Source: Synechococcus sp. PCC 7335
GTDB lineage: Bacteria; Cyanobacteriota; Cyanobacteriia; Phormidesmidales; Phormidesmidaceae
Assembly (NCBI RefSeq): GCF_000155595.1
Contig: NZ_DS989905.1
Location: 203,890-267,889 of the forward strand
Direction of reading: 5' to 3'
DNA: 64,000 bases
The position numbers and the translations under genes are program-made. Below are positions 36,714-44,978 of the stretch, piece by piece. Every line of letters starts with the position of its first letter. Within the stretch, counting starts at the first letter, position 1. The notes under the pieces are model-generated. The model worked only from the letters and a program-made list of their open reading frames with translations, was not told the origin of the DNA and searched no databases.

Positions 36714-37289
36714 CTACCCAAATTGAATCATCTTTGGGCCTGTCATCACAGGCCGCTCCCCTTTCAGAAGCGGTGCTAATACGGCCTTAATCCGCTCGGC
36801 GTCTGGCGGACACCCCGGCAGATAGCAGTCTACCGGGACGACCTGATGAACTGGCAAAACCCGATCCAACAGAGCAGGCACTAGATCTCCTCCAGGGTGC
36901 TGCGGCTGAGTAGCGGTTTCTAGATAAGCGCGATTGAGGACAGCTTCGGCGTTGCCCGATGGATTGCCGATTGGGCCGTCGATTGGATTACCTAATGTGT
37001 TTCTCATAGCAGTCACGTTGCCCGTCACCGCGCAATCTCCAAAAGATACGAGATATTGGGTGCGATCACGTACTCGATGAATTGTCTCGAGATGATCCTG
37101 ATTGGCGATCGCGCCTTCTACTAACACCACATCCACCCCTTCGGGATAAGTCTTGATATCGGCAAAGGGACTATACACCACATCTACCTGGTTCACTAGC
37201 TCAAAGAGCCATTCATCTAAATCTAAGAAAGACATATGGCAGCCAGAGCATCCCCCTAGCCAGACAGTTGCAAACTTGAGTCGAGTCAT
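36714..37289 (-). CDS. hoxY: Bidirectional hydrogenase small subunit HoxY
   Basis: 191 residues. Cysteines that ligate the proximal [4Fe-4S] cluster appear in [24 protein letters not shown] and [10 protein letters not shown], as in HoxY. It transfers electrons between the HoxH active site and the diaphorase subunits. Its ATG overlaps the hoxU stop as ATGA, so the two are translationally coupled. Confidence 0.96.
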   Translation of the reverse strand: MTRLKFATVWLGGCSGCHMSFLDLDEWLFELVNQVDVVYSPFADIKTYPEGVDVVLVEGAIANQDHLETIHRVRDRTQYLVSFGDCAVTGNVTAMRNTLGNPIDGPIGNPSGNAEAVLNRAYLETATQPQHPGGDLVPALLDRVLPVHQVVPVDCYLPGCPPDAERIKAVLAPLLKGERPVMTGPKMIQFG

Positions 37290-38002
37290 GGGGTTTTCTC
37301 TCTGCGATGGCGAGTATGAGCAATCAGACTGAGTTGGTCGCGGTTATGCACCATTTCGGCTGCCGTTGATCCTCTAGTAAATAGCGCTCCCGTAGGGCAG
37401 GCATTCACACATTTGCCGCAGGCAGTGCAGCTATCAGATGTGCCCCAAGGCTGAGCCAAGTCGCTAATAATATGAGAAGTCCGCCCTCGACCAGCCATAT
37501 CCCAAGTATGCGCGCCTTCTAGCTCATCGCAGGCTCGAATGCATCGGGTGCAGAGCACACAGCGATTGTGGTCTAGGCCAAACCGCTCGTGAGAGATATC
37601 TACCTGTCGGTCAGGAAACTGGTAGGCCAATCCCACGTGGTCAACACCTATCTCGACCGCCAAATCTTGTAGCTCGCAATTACCATTAGAGACACACACC
37701 GCGCAGACATGGTTGCCCTCAGCCAATAGCATCTCGATAATCAGGCGCCGATAGCGCTGCAGCTGCTCCGTATGCGTTTGTACCACCATGCCTTCTACGG
37801 CGCTAGTCGCACAGGCGGGCAAAAGTTTTCCTGTTCCTTCTATCTCTACTAGGCACAGTCGACAGGCGCCCACTGTGGAGAGTCCGTCTAGATAACACAG
37901 CGTTGGAATATGGATATCAGCTTCTTTTGCTGCGTCTAACAGCGTCTCGCCCGGTCTGGCGCTAACGAGCCGATTATTAATAGTAAGCGTTTGGACTGCC
38001 AT
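37286..38002 (-). CDS. hoxU: Hydrogenase diaphorase subunit HoxU
   Basis: 238 residues. N-terminal [2Fe-2S] domain with [15 protein letters not shown] and a later Cys in LLPAC. Then [12 protein letters not shown] (the His/Cys cluster ligands) and two ferredoxin motifs, [11 protein letters not shown] and [12 protein letters not shown]. HoxU links the hydrogenase module (HoxYH) to HoxEF, the NAD(P)H and ferredoxin side. It is first in this cluster; hoxE and hoxF, usually upstream, are absent. A direct-repeat site lies 51 bases upstream of the start. Confidence 0.96.
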   Translation of the reverse strand: MAVQTLTINNRLVSARPGETLLDAAKEADIHIPTLCYLDGLSTVGACRLCLVEIEGTGKLLPACATSAVEGMVVQTHTEQLQRYRRLIIEMLLAEGNHVCAVCVSNGNCELQDLAVEIGVDHVGLAYQFPDRQVDISHERFGLDHNRCVLCTRCIRACDELEGAHTWDMAGRGRTSHIISDLAQPWGTSDSCTACGKCVNACPTGALFTRGSTAAEMVHNRDQLSLIAHTRHRREKTP

Positions 38003-38812
38003 AGATACAACAATTTAGTACTGGCCTTACGCTGTAGGTTACGGCCAAATATTGAGGAACATATGAGGATGCGACTCGAATATCTTTAATTAACACTCGA
38101 TTATCCTACAGGTCCTTCGAGATGGATTAATGTAGAAAAGATCTGATACCGTTGGCGAACTGAACATTTGGCTGTGAAGTGCCCAAAACTAAGCCCTCGT
38201 GCCTGGTCCGATTCATACAGATGTATAGAACTGCAACGGAGATCGTTAGAGAATAGGAGAATTCATATAAGCTAGACAATGTGTAGAGATTACGCAAAGT
38301 TTATAGCACTAGAATAGAGGATTAAACAACTCGATCTGATTTCCATCGCCACCGTTCTACTTCGCTCAAGGTTCGGTGATTAGGATCTCCAGATGCTGAG
38401 CGGACAACTTCGCTCAGCATCTCTGCAGGCATTAGCCAAAGCCAACTAGCCTACAAAAATGGCTGTGACTTAATTCTCATTCCTCAATAGAAAAACCACT
38501 TGTGCTCAGACTCGTTTGCCACGCTGACAGGCATTCTGACGCTACTTGTTATGGCAAATCAGTCCTAGAAGCCTTGTGCGCCTAGTTCGCATAAAAGTAG
38601 AGCCTTTTTAGCAAGTGCTAACACTCAATTCTGTCGCTCAATCTGGATTTAAAGGTGTTAATGACTCTTTTTAGTTTTAGTTTTCAACAGCTATAGATAA
38701 TTAATAGCATAACTCTCTGTAACAGCGGGTTATGACTTCTATATCTAATCCCTAAACATTCAAGGCAAATTCGCATCATAGCTATCAGTCAAAAATCAGG
38801 AGTTCTTAAAAG
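38003..38812. other. Long intergenic region upstream of hoxU
   Basis: 810 bases with no recognisable gene between hoxU and the truncated exoprotein gene. Apart from the direct-repeat site at 38053-38069 I see no remnant of hoxE or hoxF in any frame and no obvious terminator. Confidence 0.5.
38053..38069 (+). promoter_or_regulatory. Direct-repeat site TGAGGA-N5-TGAGGA (site 8, hoxU)
   Basis: A perfect repeat of the hexamer: TGAGGA ACATA TGAGGA, 51 bases upstream of hoxU on the opposite strand. It is the best match of the eight and defines the consensus. Confidence 0.7.
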
Positions 38813-39278
38813 ATGAAATTGAAGACGGTCACAACTTTATCAGGGTTAGAAGGCAGCCACGAGTTTTACTTCAACAGCGATGACGTGGTGAGTCATCCCG
38901 ATCAGATTTTCAGCCAAACGGCAGCTTTCAGCAACAATGGAACCGATCGCCCAGTTATCGAGCGTTCTAATACCGCCACGGAGCGCAGCGGTAATTCCAA
39001 TGCTGCTTTTGAAGCTTCTCTGAATGCAGAGGCTCCACTGCTTCCTACTATTGGCCTAAATTTCACAAGTAGTACACTCTTCGTGAACTCTAACTTTATT
39101 CCCCCCGACACTATGGGCGCAGTGGGGCCGAAGCACATTGTTGAACTAATCAATGGGAGGTACACGGTCTACGATAAGGACGATGGAACACAGCTGCAAA
39201 CCGATTCACTCAGACAATTTTGGCGTGATTCTGGAATCTTGAGAAGCGATGTATTTGATCCTAGAGTGCTTTATGATC
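38813..39278 (+). pseudogene. 5' part of a large exoprotein-like gene, cut by an insertion sequence
   Basis: The frame runs about 155 residues and then enters IS sequence (last residues CQP and stop come from the element). PPDTMGAVGPKHIVELING and the FDPRVLYD block resemble the N-terminal parts of large cyanobacterial secreted proteins, which normally continue for several hundred residues. No classical signal peptide. The lost 3' part is not found elsewhere in the window. Preceded by AGGAG-like sequence. Confidence 0.7.
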
Positions 39279-40250
39279 GATACTGTCAGCCCTGAGTAGC
39301 CAAAATAAAGGATTCGGCCAGCTGATAGGCTAGGTGCGATCAGCTCTACCTCTACCTCATGGATTGTCCGCATTGCCACTCGCCTCATATCTCGCAGCTC
39401 CAGCGCAAAACCCATCTAGGCTATACCATGTTTCGCTGCAAACGCTGTCGCCGGACGTTCAATCAGCGCACAGATACGCCATTTAATTTTGTGGAAGTCC
39501 CAACAGACATTATCTTCCAGGTGTTGCTCTGCCGCGTCCGCTATAAGCTCAGCTATCGGGATGTGGCTGAGTTCTTTTTGCTTAGAGGCTTTCAGTTTAC
39601 CCACGAAACTGCAAGGGATTGGGAGGAACGTTTCCTACCTCATTTTACAGAGCAGATTAGAACAAAGCGAAAGGGCAAAGTCGGCAAATTATGGATGATT
39701 GACGAGACTTACGTGAAAGTCTGTGGGCAGTGGTGCTACCTCTACCGAGGCATTGATGAAGATGGCAATCTGGTAGACGTTCGCCTTAGCAAAACTCGCG
39801 ACATGGCTGGCACCAAAGCCTTCTTTGCTCAAGCCATCGATCTGCACGAGGACGCTCCTGACAAGGTCGCGACCGATGGCTTAGCATCTTACCCACGGGC
39901 GATTGAAGAAGACTTAGGTGAGAAAGTTCAGCATGAAGTCCGCCCCTGCACAGCCAATCCAGTTGAACAAAGTCATCGGCGCATCAAACGCCGCTATTAT
40001 CCAACCCTGGGGTTCGGTGAGTTTGAGGCTGCGCAGAGATTTTGCAGAGCAGTCGATGAAGTTGGCAACTTCCTGAGGCCTCGTAGCCGAATGGCAGAAT
40101 TCGTGTGCCTTGGCGATCGCAGAGCGCAGTTACTGAAGGGAGTTGAAGAATTGGAAGATCTGTTCCAAGCTTCCTAAACAGAAATAGGGGTAGGTGCGAT
40201 CACACTACTGATGAGCAGGTGAATTGTGGCTACTCAGTCCTGACAAATTC
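39279..40250 (+). mobile_element. IS6-like insertion sequence, copy 1 (972 bp)
   Basis: Ends GATACTGTCAGCCCTGAG and, inverted, GAATTTGTCAGGACTGAG. It is identical by eye to the copy at 56108-57079, in opposite orientation. Element limits are set from sequence shared by the two copies. The right flank GGAGAGAG (40251-40258) matches the flank at the 5' end of the other copy; the left flank (TTATGATC) does not match the right. Confidence 0.85.
39359..40177 (+). CDS. IS6-like DDE transposase, copy 1
   Basis: 272 residues. N-terminal zinc-ribbon-like motif CPHC...FRCKRCRRTF, then helix-turn-helix region LSYRDVAEFFLLRGF. The DDE catalytic core follows: IDETYVKV (first Asp near 118), VATDGLASY (second Asp near 176) and NPVEQSHRRIK (Glu near 207). 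The spacing and LYRGIDEDGNLVDVRLSKTRD pattern are those of IS6-family transposases, here with an added zinc ribbon. Probably active, as the copy is intact and has an identical twin. Confidence 0.85.
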   Translation: MDCPHCHSPHISQLQRKTHLGYTMFRCKRCRRTFNQRTDTPFNFVEVPTDIIFQVLLCRVRYKLSYRDVAEFFLLRGFQFTHETARDWEERFLPHFTEQIRTKRKGKVGKLWMIDETYVKVCGQWCYLYRGIDEDGNLVDVRLSKTRDMAGTKAFFAQAIDLHEDAPDKVATDGLASYPRAIEEDLGEKVQHEVRPCTANPVEQSHRRIKRRYYPTLGFGEFEAAQRFCRAVDEVGNFLRPRSRMAEFVCLGDRRAQLLKGVEELEDLFQAS

Positions 40251-40385
40251 GGAGAGAGTGCGTCAACGCTGACTGGGTTTGGTGTGAGCGCATAGGTCGA
40301 CCAGACAAAAGCTTTCCCGATAAGAGTGTCTTGTTTGACCCAGTTTGTTTGACTCAGTACGTATTAACTTGACAATCTCGGATGA

Positions 40386-40742
40386 CTAATCTTCTCTGTA
40401 AAAGCCGTCTTGACTGCGGCAGATAAACTCGCCGTCTGCAAAGTCAGAATCATAAACAGACATACAGACGTTGCCCGAGTAGCGCATGATGTGTTCTGTC
40501 ATTTGCTTGGCGCTGGTTATATAGGTATTGCCGGTTACTTCACCCGTAGCTGGATTAGTCCTCTCTTCATAGCATTTGTACTCGTGAGGCGTTTCTTCTA
40601 AACAGATTTCAGCGTAGTTTGTGCCGCCTAGTGAGTATCTAATAGGTTGATAGAGCCTTGCCTCTGACGAACTACCCAGGCCCAATAGCACCGTCGTGGC
40701 AATAGCAAAAGAGAGTAGAGCGAACTTGAATAGTCTTTTCAT
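40386..40742 (-). CDS. Small secreted protein of unknown function
   Basis: 118 residues from ATG 40742, preceded by GGAAG; an upstream in-frame extension lacks support. Signal peptide KRLFKFALLSFAIATTVLLGLG with cleavage near SSEA. The mature part is about 90 residues with four cysteines (EICLEE, YKCYEE, NVCMS, FICRS), which could form two disulfides. No known family. It lies just inside the IS-bounded region. Confidence 0.6.
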   Translation of the reverse strand: MKRLFKFALLSFAIATTVLLGLGSSSEARLYQPIRYSLGGTNYAEICLEETPHEYKCYEERTNPATGEVTGNTYITSAKQMTEHIMRYSGNVCMSVYDSDFADGEFICRSQDGFYRED

Positions 40743-41160
40743 GGATACTTCCTTTTTGATTATTGAATTTGTTCTAGGGGTCTGCACTGCCAGTATGGAC
40801 AGAGCACTGCTAGTATGGACAAAGGAGTGGAAGCGCTGTTTACATCTAATCAAAACCTCGCTAGACCCGTTTAGGATTAACGGAGAGAAGTCAACGACCG
40901 TAGCTGCCTATCAGTCAAAGGTTAGGAGTATTTAGAGTCGAGCAGTGCCTTATCTTAGTCAGGGGGCTTCAAGGTCTAGCTCATGCGTCTGGCGAGTGAA
41001 AGCGCGATCGACATAGTGACTTAAAACCCAACACGGTAGCTGGGTTTTAAGCCACAAAAAAAGCATTGGTCAGAGTATGCCCTTATTCGTCGCATTCTCC
41101 ATACGCACAACGCAAATCTCGCGGCGTTCGTATGGAATGTAAGCACAAGGAGAAAGCTCT
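40743..41160. other. Intergenic region with an inverted repeat
   Basis: 418 bases without a recognisable gene. It holds a perfect inverted repeat, CTTAAAACCCA (41020-41030) and TGGGTTTTAAG (41041-41051), with a 10-base loop. This could be the terminator of the reverse-strand gene ending at 41161. Confidence 0.5.
41020..41051. terminator. Inverted repeat, possible terminator
   Basis: Eleven-base perfect arms with a 10-base loop and no clear T run beyond the stem; arms themselves are A/T rich at their outer ends. Placed 110 bases after the reverse-strand gene 41161-41685. Confidence 0.4.
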
Positions 41161-41685
41161 CTATCGTGATTTGCGGATACAGATACTAGCTACGATGAGA
41201 AAGTTGATGAGATAAAAGAAAAAGGCTCCAGCCACCATAAACACAACGTCATCAAGTCCAAACCGTCGTCCTAAACACGGAAGAGAAGAGAGCAGAAACG
41301 TTGCATAAGGGAGTCCGACAAATACTAACACTGCTCTCAACTTTATAGGCTTAGCCAGGCTCAGACCTACTGTCAGTAGGGTTACTGAAATCAAGAAGGA
41401 TAGCGGCGCAATGCCACTGGTACACCACCAAGACCTTTGAGAGAGTATCGTATCTCGAGAACCAAGGAAAAAGTAAGCTAGGAGGACTATGCAGTAGCTA
41501 GTGGTCACGAGCAACCAAGTTTCTCGACTTTTCACGGGTCCTACTCCTTCCTGTTCTGACGGCGTTGTCACGTAAGGGATAGTTGCTGCATAGGGTTTCC
41601 CCCATCCTAGGTTGACCGTGCTCCTACTTCTTTCAAGGGAAAAATAGTCTGAGCCTTCTATGTAGAAGCTGGTGAAACGTAACAA
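41161..41685 (-). CDS. Hypothetical membrane protein
   Basis: 174 residues. An N-terminal soluble stretch of about 55 residues is followed by four hydrophobic segments (about 58-75, 85-108, 115-132, 145-168). No recognised motif. Within the segment bounded by the inverted IS copies. It could be real or a recently acquired fragment. Confidence 0.45.
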   Translation of the reverse strand: MLRFTSFYIEGSDYFSLERSRSTVNLGWGKPYAATIPYVTTPSEQEGVGPVKSRETWLLVTTSYCIVLLAYFFLGSRDTILSQRSWWCTSGIAPLSFLISVTLLTVGLSLAKPIKLRAVLVFVGLPYATFLLSSLPCLGRRFGLDDVVFMVAGAFFFYLINFLIVASICIRKSR

Positions 41686-41843
41686 TGTGTGTGCTGTGCA
41701 ACCACGTCATCATAATGAGCTAGTGTTGGTCATATTTAGGGTCATCACTTTGGAGCGATCGCTGTAGGTTGCCAAAACATGGCCCCGCGGGTAGTAGTGC
41801 AACGCTCAATTTCTCAGTGACTGCCCCAACAATCACCAATACT

Positions 41844-42338
41844 TTAACAAAAAGGACAATACCTTTCGATCTTTCCTAAGAGCAAAACTGTACGCAATAA
41901 TACTTTTGTCCTCTGATAGATTTCAGAATCTTCTGAGCGTCGTGGTCCTGCAATGTTCAAAGTGCCAACTTGAGTCGAATATAGCCACTGAATGATTTGC
42001 TCCACAGCTTCAGGAATTGACAGTTTGACAAGATCAATATGAAGTAAAGGTCTTTTGTACTGATGTGCCATCTGCTGGGTGAACCTAGAGCCACCCGTCA
42101 GTTGTCCACTTGAAATGATCAGCGTTGCATCAGAATCTCTTACATTCCATTCGGTACGCAAGTTGACATCGGGGCTAGGTGTTTCCCTGACATGATACTG
42201 ATGGTTGAGTTCTCCATCCTCTGCGGTTCGCCCCTTTGGAACCCATCCACCGTGTTGGATTCCCAATTCAATTGCAGTGTCAACAGCAGCTCGATCAACA
42301 CCAGTTTGGCACCCAGAAATGATTCTTGTGATTAGCAC
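41844..42338 (-). CDS. Putative molybdenum carrier / YpsA-like SLOG protein
   Basis: 164 residues from GTG 42338. IISGCQTGVDRAAVDTAIELGI is the conserved nucleotide-binding loop, followed by GGWVPKGRTAEDG, a YHVRETPSPDVNLRTEWNVRDSDATLII block and SGQLTGGSRFTQQMA. This is the pattern of the MoCo-carrier/YpsA group, Rossmann-like proteins that bind nucleotides or molybdenum cofactor. Family by memory of motif; role in this organism unknown. Confidence 0.8.
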   Translation of the reverse strand: MLITRIISGCQTGVDRAAVDTAIELGIQHGGWVPKGRTAEDGELNHQYHVRETPSPDVNLRTEWNVRDSDATLIISSGQLTGGSRFTQQMAHQYKRPLLHIDLVKLSIPEAVEQIIQWLYSTQVGTLNIAGPRRSEDSEIYQRTKVLLRTVLLLGKIERYCPFC

Positions 42339-42464
42339 TCATCTAGCTCTTTTGAGGGTATGCCTAGACTAACAAAGAATCAGGTCATAGCCGTGGGTTG
42401 CATAGCTATTGCTAAGTATGAGGCTAGATTGCTCGCTATCAAGTAAGAAGGTTCAGGTACGACT

Positions 42465-44057
42465 CTAAAGGTAGGCGAGGCTTCGTATGTGGTCTTGCCT
42501 AGTGACTTCAGTCAAACCGAGAAGGTAGTTTGATATCGCAGCGCAAGTAGCTTTGAAAAGACCTTGTAACATGGCTTTGGGCTGATAAAGAGTTTTATCA
42601 ATCCAAAGCTCAGTGGATTCTGTTTTATTTGGCGATCGCAGGAACAGCAGCGCCCTTGTCAGCGGTAGCTCAAGCTGGAAGCACGCACTATACTTCGCTA
42701 AGTTGAGCAGCGTCAAAGCCGCATAGCATGTTTCTTCACAGGTTGTTCCCGAAATACCCCAACCGCCGTCCGAATGCTGCTCGTCTAAAAGCTGCTGAAG
42801 TTTCTCTTGGTGCCATGAACATTGTCCCCCTAACCCTCCCCTAGTCTGTAGAGCTTGACTACAAGCATGCATCGCATAGTAGGGTGACACGTGCCACTTA
42901 TCACGCTGCCAAGCATTATCTAGTACAAACTGAGCAGTACTGTGGTACGCCTTGGCATAACGACTTCCAAATATTCCACTTTGAGCTAGGAATGGAGCAG
43001 CTGTTCTCAGTGCTTCAACAACACGAGCATTCGTTGAGATAGAAACGGTCATCTCAAACGGGTAGGTGCGAAAGAACCCGCTACCAACCTCGTAGAAGTT
43101 CTCGAGTAGTGCGTTTGCCAGGATGTTGGCTGTCTTTACCCGGCCTAGTTTCGCAGCTAGCAAAAGAGCGATCGCTGTATCGTCAGCATCAGCGATAAAC
43201 TCAGGGTTGCAGCCAATACCAGCAATAGGCCGATGACACCTGATTAGAGCATCAAAAACTTGAGCGTGCTCATGGGTCGTGTCACCGCCAGTACTAAGGC
43301 CATAATACATTTTCCAAAGCGATGTGAAGCTGCTGACTGGTGTTGTGGCAGGATAACCTCGATCTTCAACCTGAGCTTGGCGAAGCGTTTTTTTTAAAGA
43401 GATTCTCTGATCTTCGTTCAACCCACCAGCTCGAAGTAGATATGCGGTGGCCGAAGGAGAAGATCCTACCAACTGAGTAGGATCTAAAGTAAGCGCAATG
43501 TGATGGACCAACCGCTGTCCATCTGCCCATCCTTCTAGGGCTTCGATAGCATGCAGAACGTGAGATGGTGGAATATCTTTAGAGAGCGTACTTGGCAACA
43601 ATCTCAGCTTGCGTTGCCATCGTTTTTCTAGAGTAAGAGGCAGTGCCGGGATTGCCACGCTATCCCGGCGAAGGCAGAGATGGTGAGTAGAGATAAGCAG
43701 CTCAAACCCCGCTAGATCACACTCTTCTAAAGCATCATCACCCCACTGATTAAGAGTGTCTGATATAAAGCTAATGCCTCTGCTAATTGCATCCTGCAAG
43801 ATGGTTCGGCTAGGTTGCCAGCGCTGTAAAAACAGCAGGCTGCGGACTACCATCATGGTCTGCAAAAGCCGGTCAGCACGAAAAGGGATATGGCCGCCCC
43901 AGCTCCCATCTTTGTACTGACGGACAAGCAGCCAATCTATAACCTGTGCGTCATCTAGCGCCATAGCTACGGCTGCAGTGTCATAAGGCGAAGAGGTCAT
44001 ATCTCTGGAAGTCGAAGGTTCCTTAGAAGAAATACAAGCTGTGCGCGTATCTAACAT
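42465..44057 (-). CDS. Class II diterpene cyclase-like protein
   Basis: 530 residues, all-helical with prenyltransferase/squalene-cyclase-type repeats. QYKDGSWGG near 47 and SDGGWGISG near 441 are QW-type motifs. FIADADDTAIALLL near 288 contains the DxDD motif (DADD) of class II terpene cyclases, which protonate geranylgeranyl diphosphate. No DDxxD motif for class I ionisation is visible, so the product would be a bicyclic diphosphate of the copalyl or tuberculosinyl type. No partner class I synthase or cytochrome P450 is adjacent. The substrate is inferred from the motif. Confidence 0.75.
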   Translation of the reverse strand: MLDTRTACISSKEPSTSRDMTSSPYDTAAVAMALDDAQVIDWLLVRQYKDGSWGGHIPFRADRLLQTMMVVRSLLFLQRWQPSRTILQDAISRGISFISDTLNQWGDDALEECDLAGFELLISTHHLCLRRDSVAIPALPLTLEKRWQRKLRLLPSTLSKDIPPSHVLHAIEALEGWADGQRLVHHIALTLDPTQLVGSSPSATAYLLRAGGLNEDQRISLKKTLRQAQVEDRGYPATTPVSSFTSLWKMYYGLSTGGDTTHEHAQVFDALIRCHRPIAGIGCNPEFIADADDTAIALLLAAKLGRVKTANILANALLENFYEVGSGFFRTYPFEMTVSISTNARVVEALRTAAPFLAQSGIFGSRYAKAYHSTAQFVLDNAWQRDKWHVSPYYAMHACSQALQTRGGLGGQCSWHQEKLQQLLDEQHSDGGWGISGTTCEETCYAALTLLNLAKYSACFQLELPLTRALLFLRSPNKTESTELWIDKTLYQPKAMLQGLFKATCAAISNYLLGLTEVTRQDHIRSLAYL

Positions 44058-44520
44058 GTCTGCCTTGGATAAATTGCATTAAGAATTAGCGAATGACTAG
44101 AACAGAACTGTCCACTAAAACGTTTTCTCCTTGCTTCTACAAGCTATGTTTCCAGGACTTTGAGACAGCAGAACGGTCTCCTTGTCGGTGCCGTAGGGGT
44201 GCTTAGTTCCTTACTTCTCTAGATTTTTGACTTATCTAGCTGGCTTCGACAATAAAGTGAAATAGGGAAGAAGTAGGGAAGAAGTAGGGAAGCTGGCTAT
44301 TGGATTGAATGCCGTCGCTCTGAACGGTTGACCTGACAAGTGTGTCGGATAGAAGGAAAAGTTTCGAATAACTCTACTCTTCTATCCCCTTGACTCACAA
44401 GCAAAGGATTGAGAACAAAGGTCAGACGCTGCAAATGTAGAAGCAAGTCTTGAGAGTATTAACGGAAATTCCGATTATCGGTGCTTAAATGAAAGGAAAT
44501 ATTACCTACGACCTACTGCC
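44058..44520. other. Intergenic region, short tandem repeat only
   Basis: 463 bases between divergent genes. The only regularity is about two and a half copies of a 12-base unit GGGAAGAAGTAG at 44264-44292. No coding region recognised. Confidence 0.5.
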
Positions 44521-44883
44521 ATGAGCGATATCTTTCTGTACCTACTGTTAGGGCTGTCTGCTGGTGTTGTGAGTGGCTTAATTGGTATCGGCGGAGGCGT
44601 TATTATCGTCCCTGCACTAATCTTCGGGTTTGGATTCGCACAACACGATGCTCAGGGCACAACCCTGGCCATGCTGGTCCCGCCGGTGGGTTTACTGGCT
44701 GCATGGACATACTACCGACAAGGATACGTCAATTTTCAGGTGGCAGCACTTCTATGTGTGGGCTTTTTTATCGGAGGGTTGCTGGGGGCAAAGCTGGCGA
44801 CTACTCTGCCCAACGTACTTCTAGAAAAGGTCTTTGGCGCGGCAATGCTGGCGATCGCGCTCAAAATGATTTTTGCTCGGTAG
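44521..44883 (+). CDS. TauE/SafE-like sulfite exporter family protein, half-size
   Basis: 120 residues, four hydrophobic segments. The N-terminal LLLGLSAGVVSGLIGIGGGVIIVPAL is the TauE/SafE signature, with GTTLAMLVPPVGLLAAWTYYRQG. Half the usual 240-270 residue length; half-size versions are known and may dimerise. Predicted anion or organosulfur exporter in the inner membrane. Confidence 0.8.
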   Translation: MSDIFLYLLLGLSAGVVSGLIGIGGGVIIVPALIFGFGFAQHDAQGTTLAMLVPPVGLLAAWTYYRQGYVNFQVAALLCVGFFIGGLLGAKLATTLPNVLLEKVFGAAMLAIALKMIFAR

Positions 44884-44978
44884 TCCAGAATCTCAGCATC
44901 TGCCGCTGTTCTACCCTTTCATGCTGTATTGAACCAAGTCGCAGCGGGAACAATAGCGCTAATCATTGCTAAAGGCTC

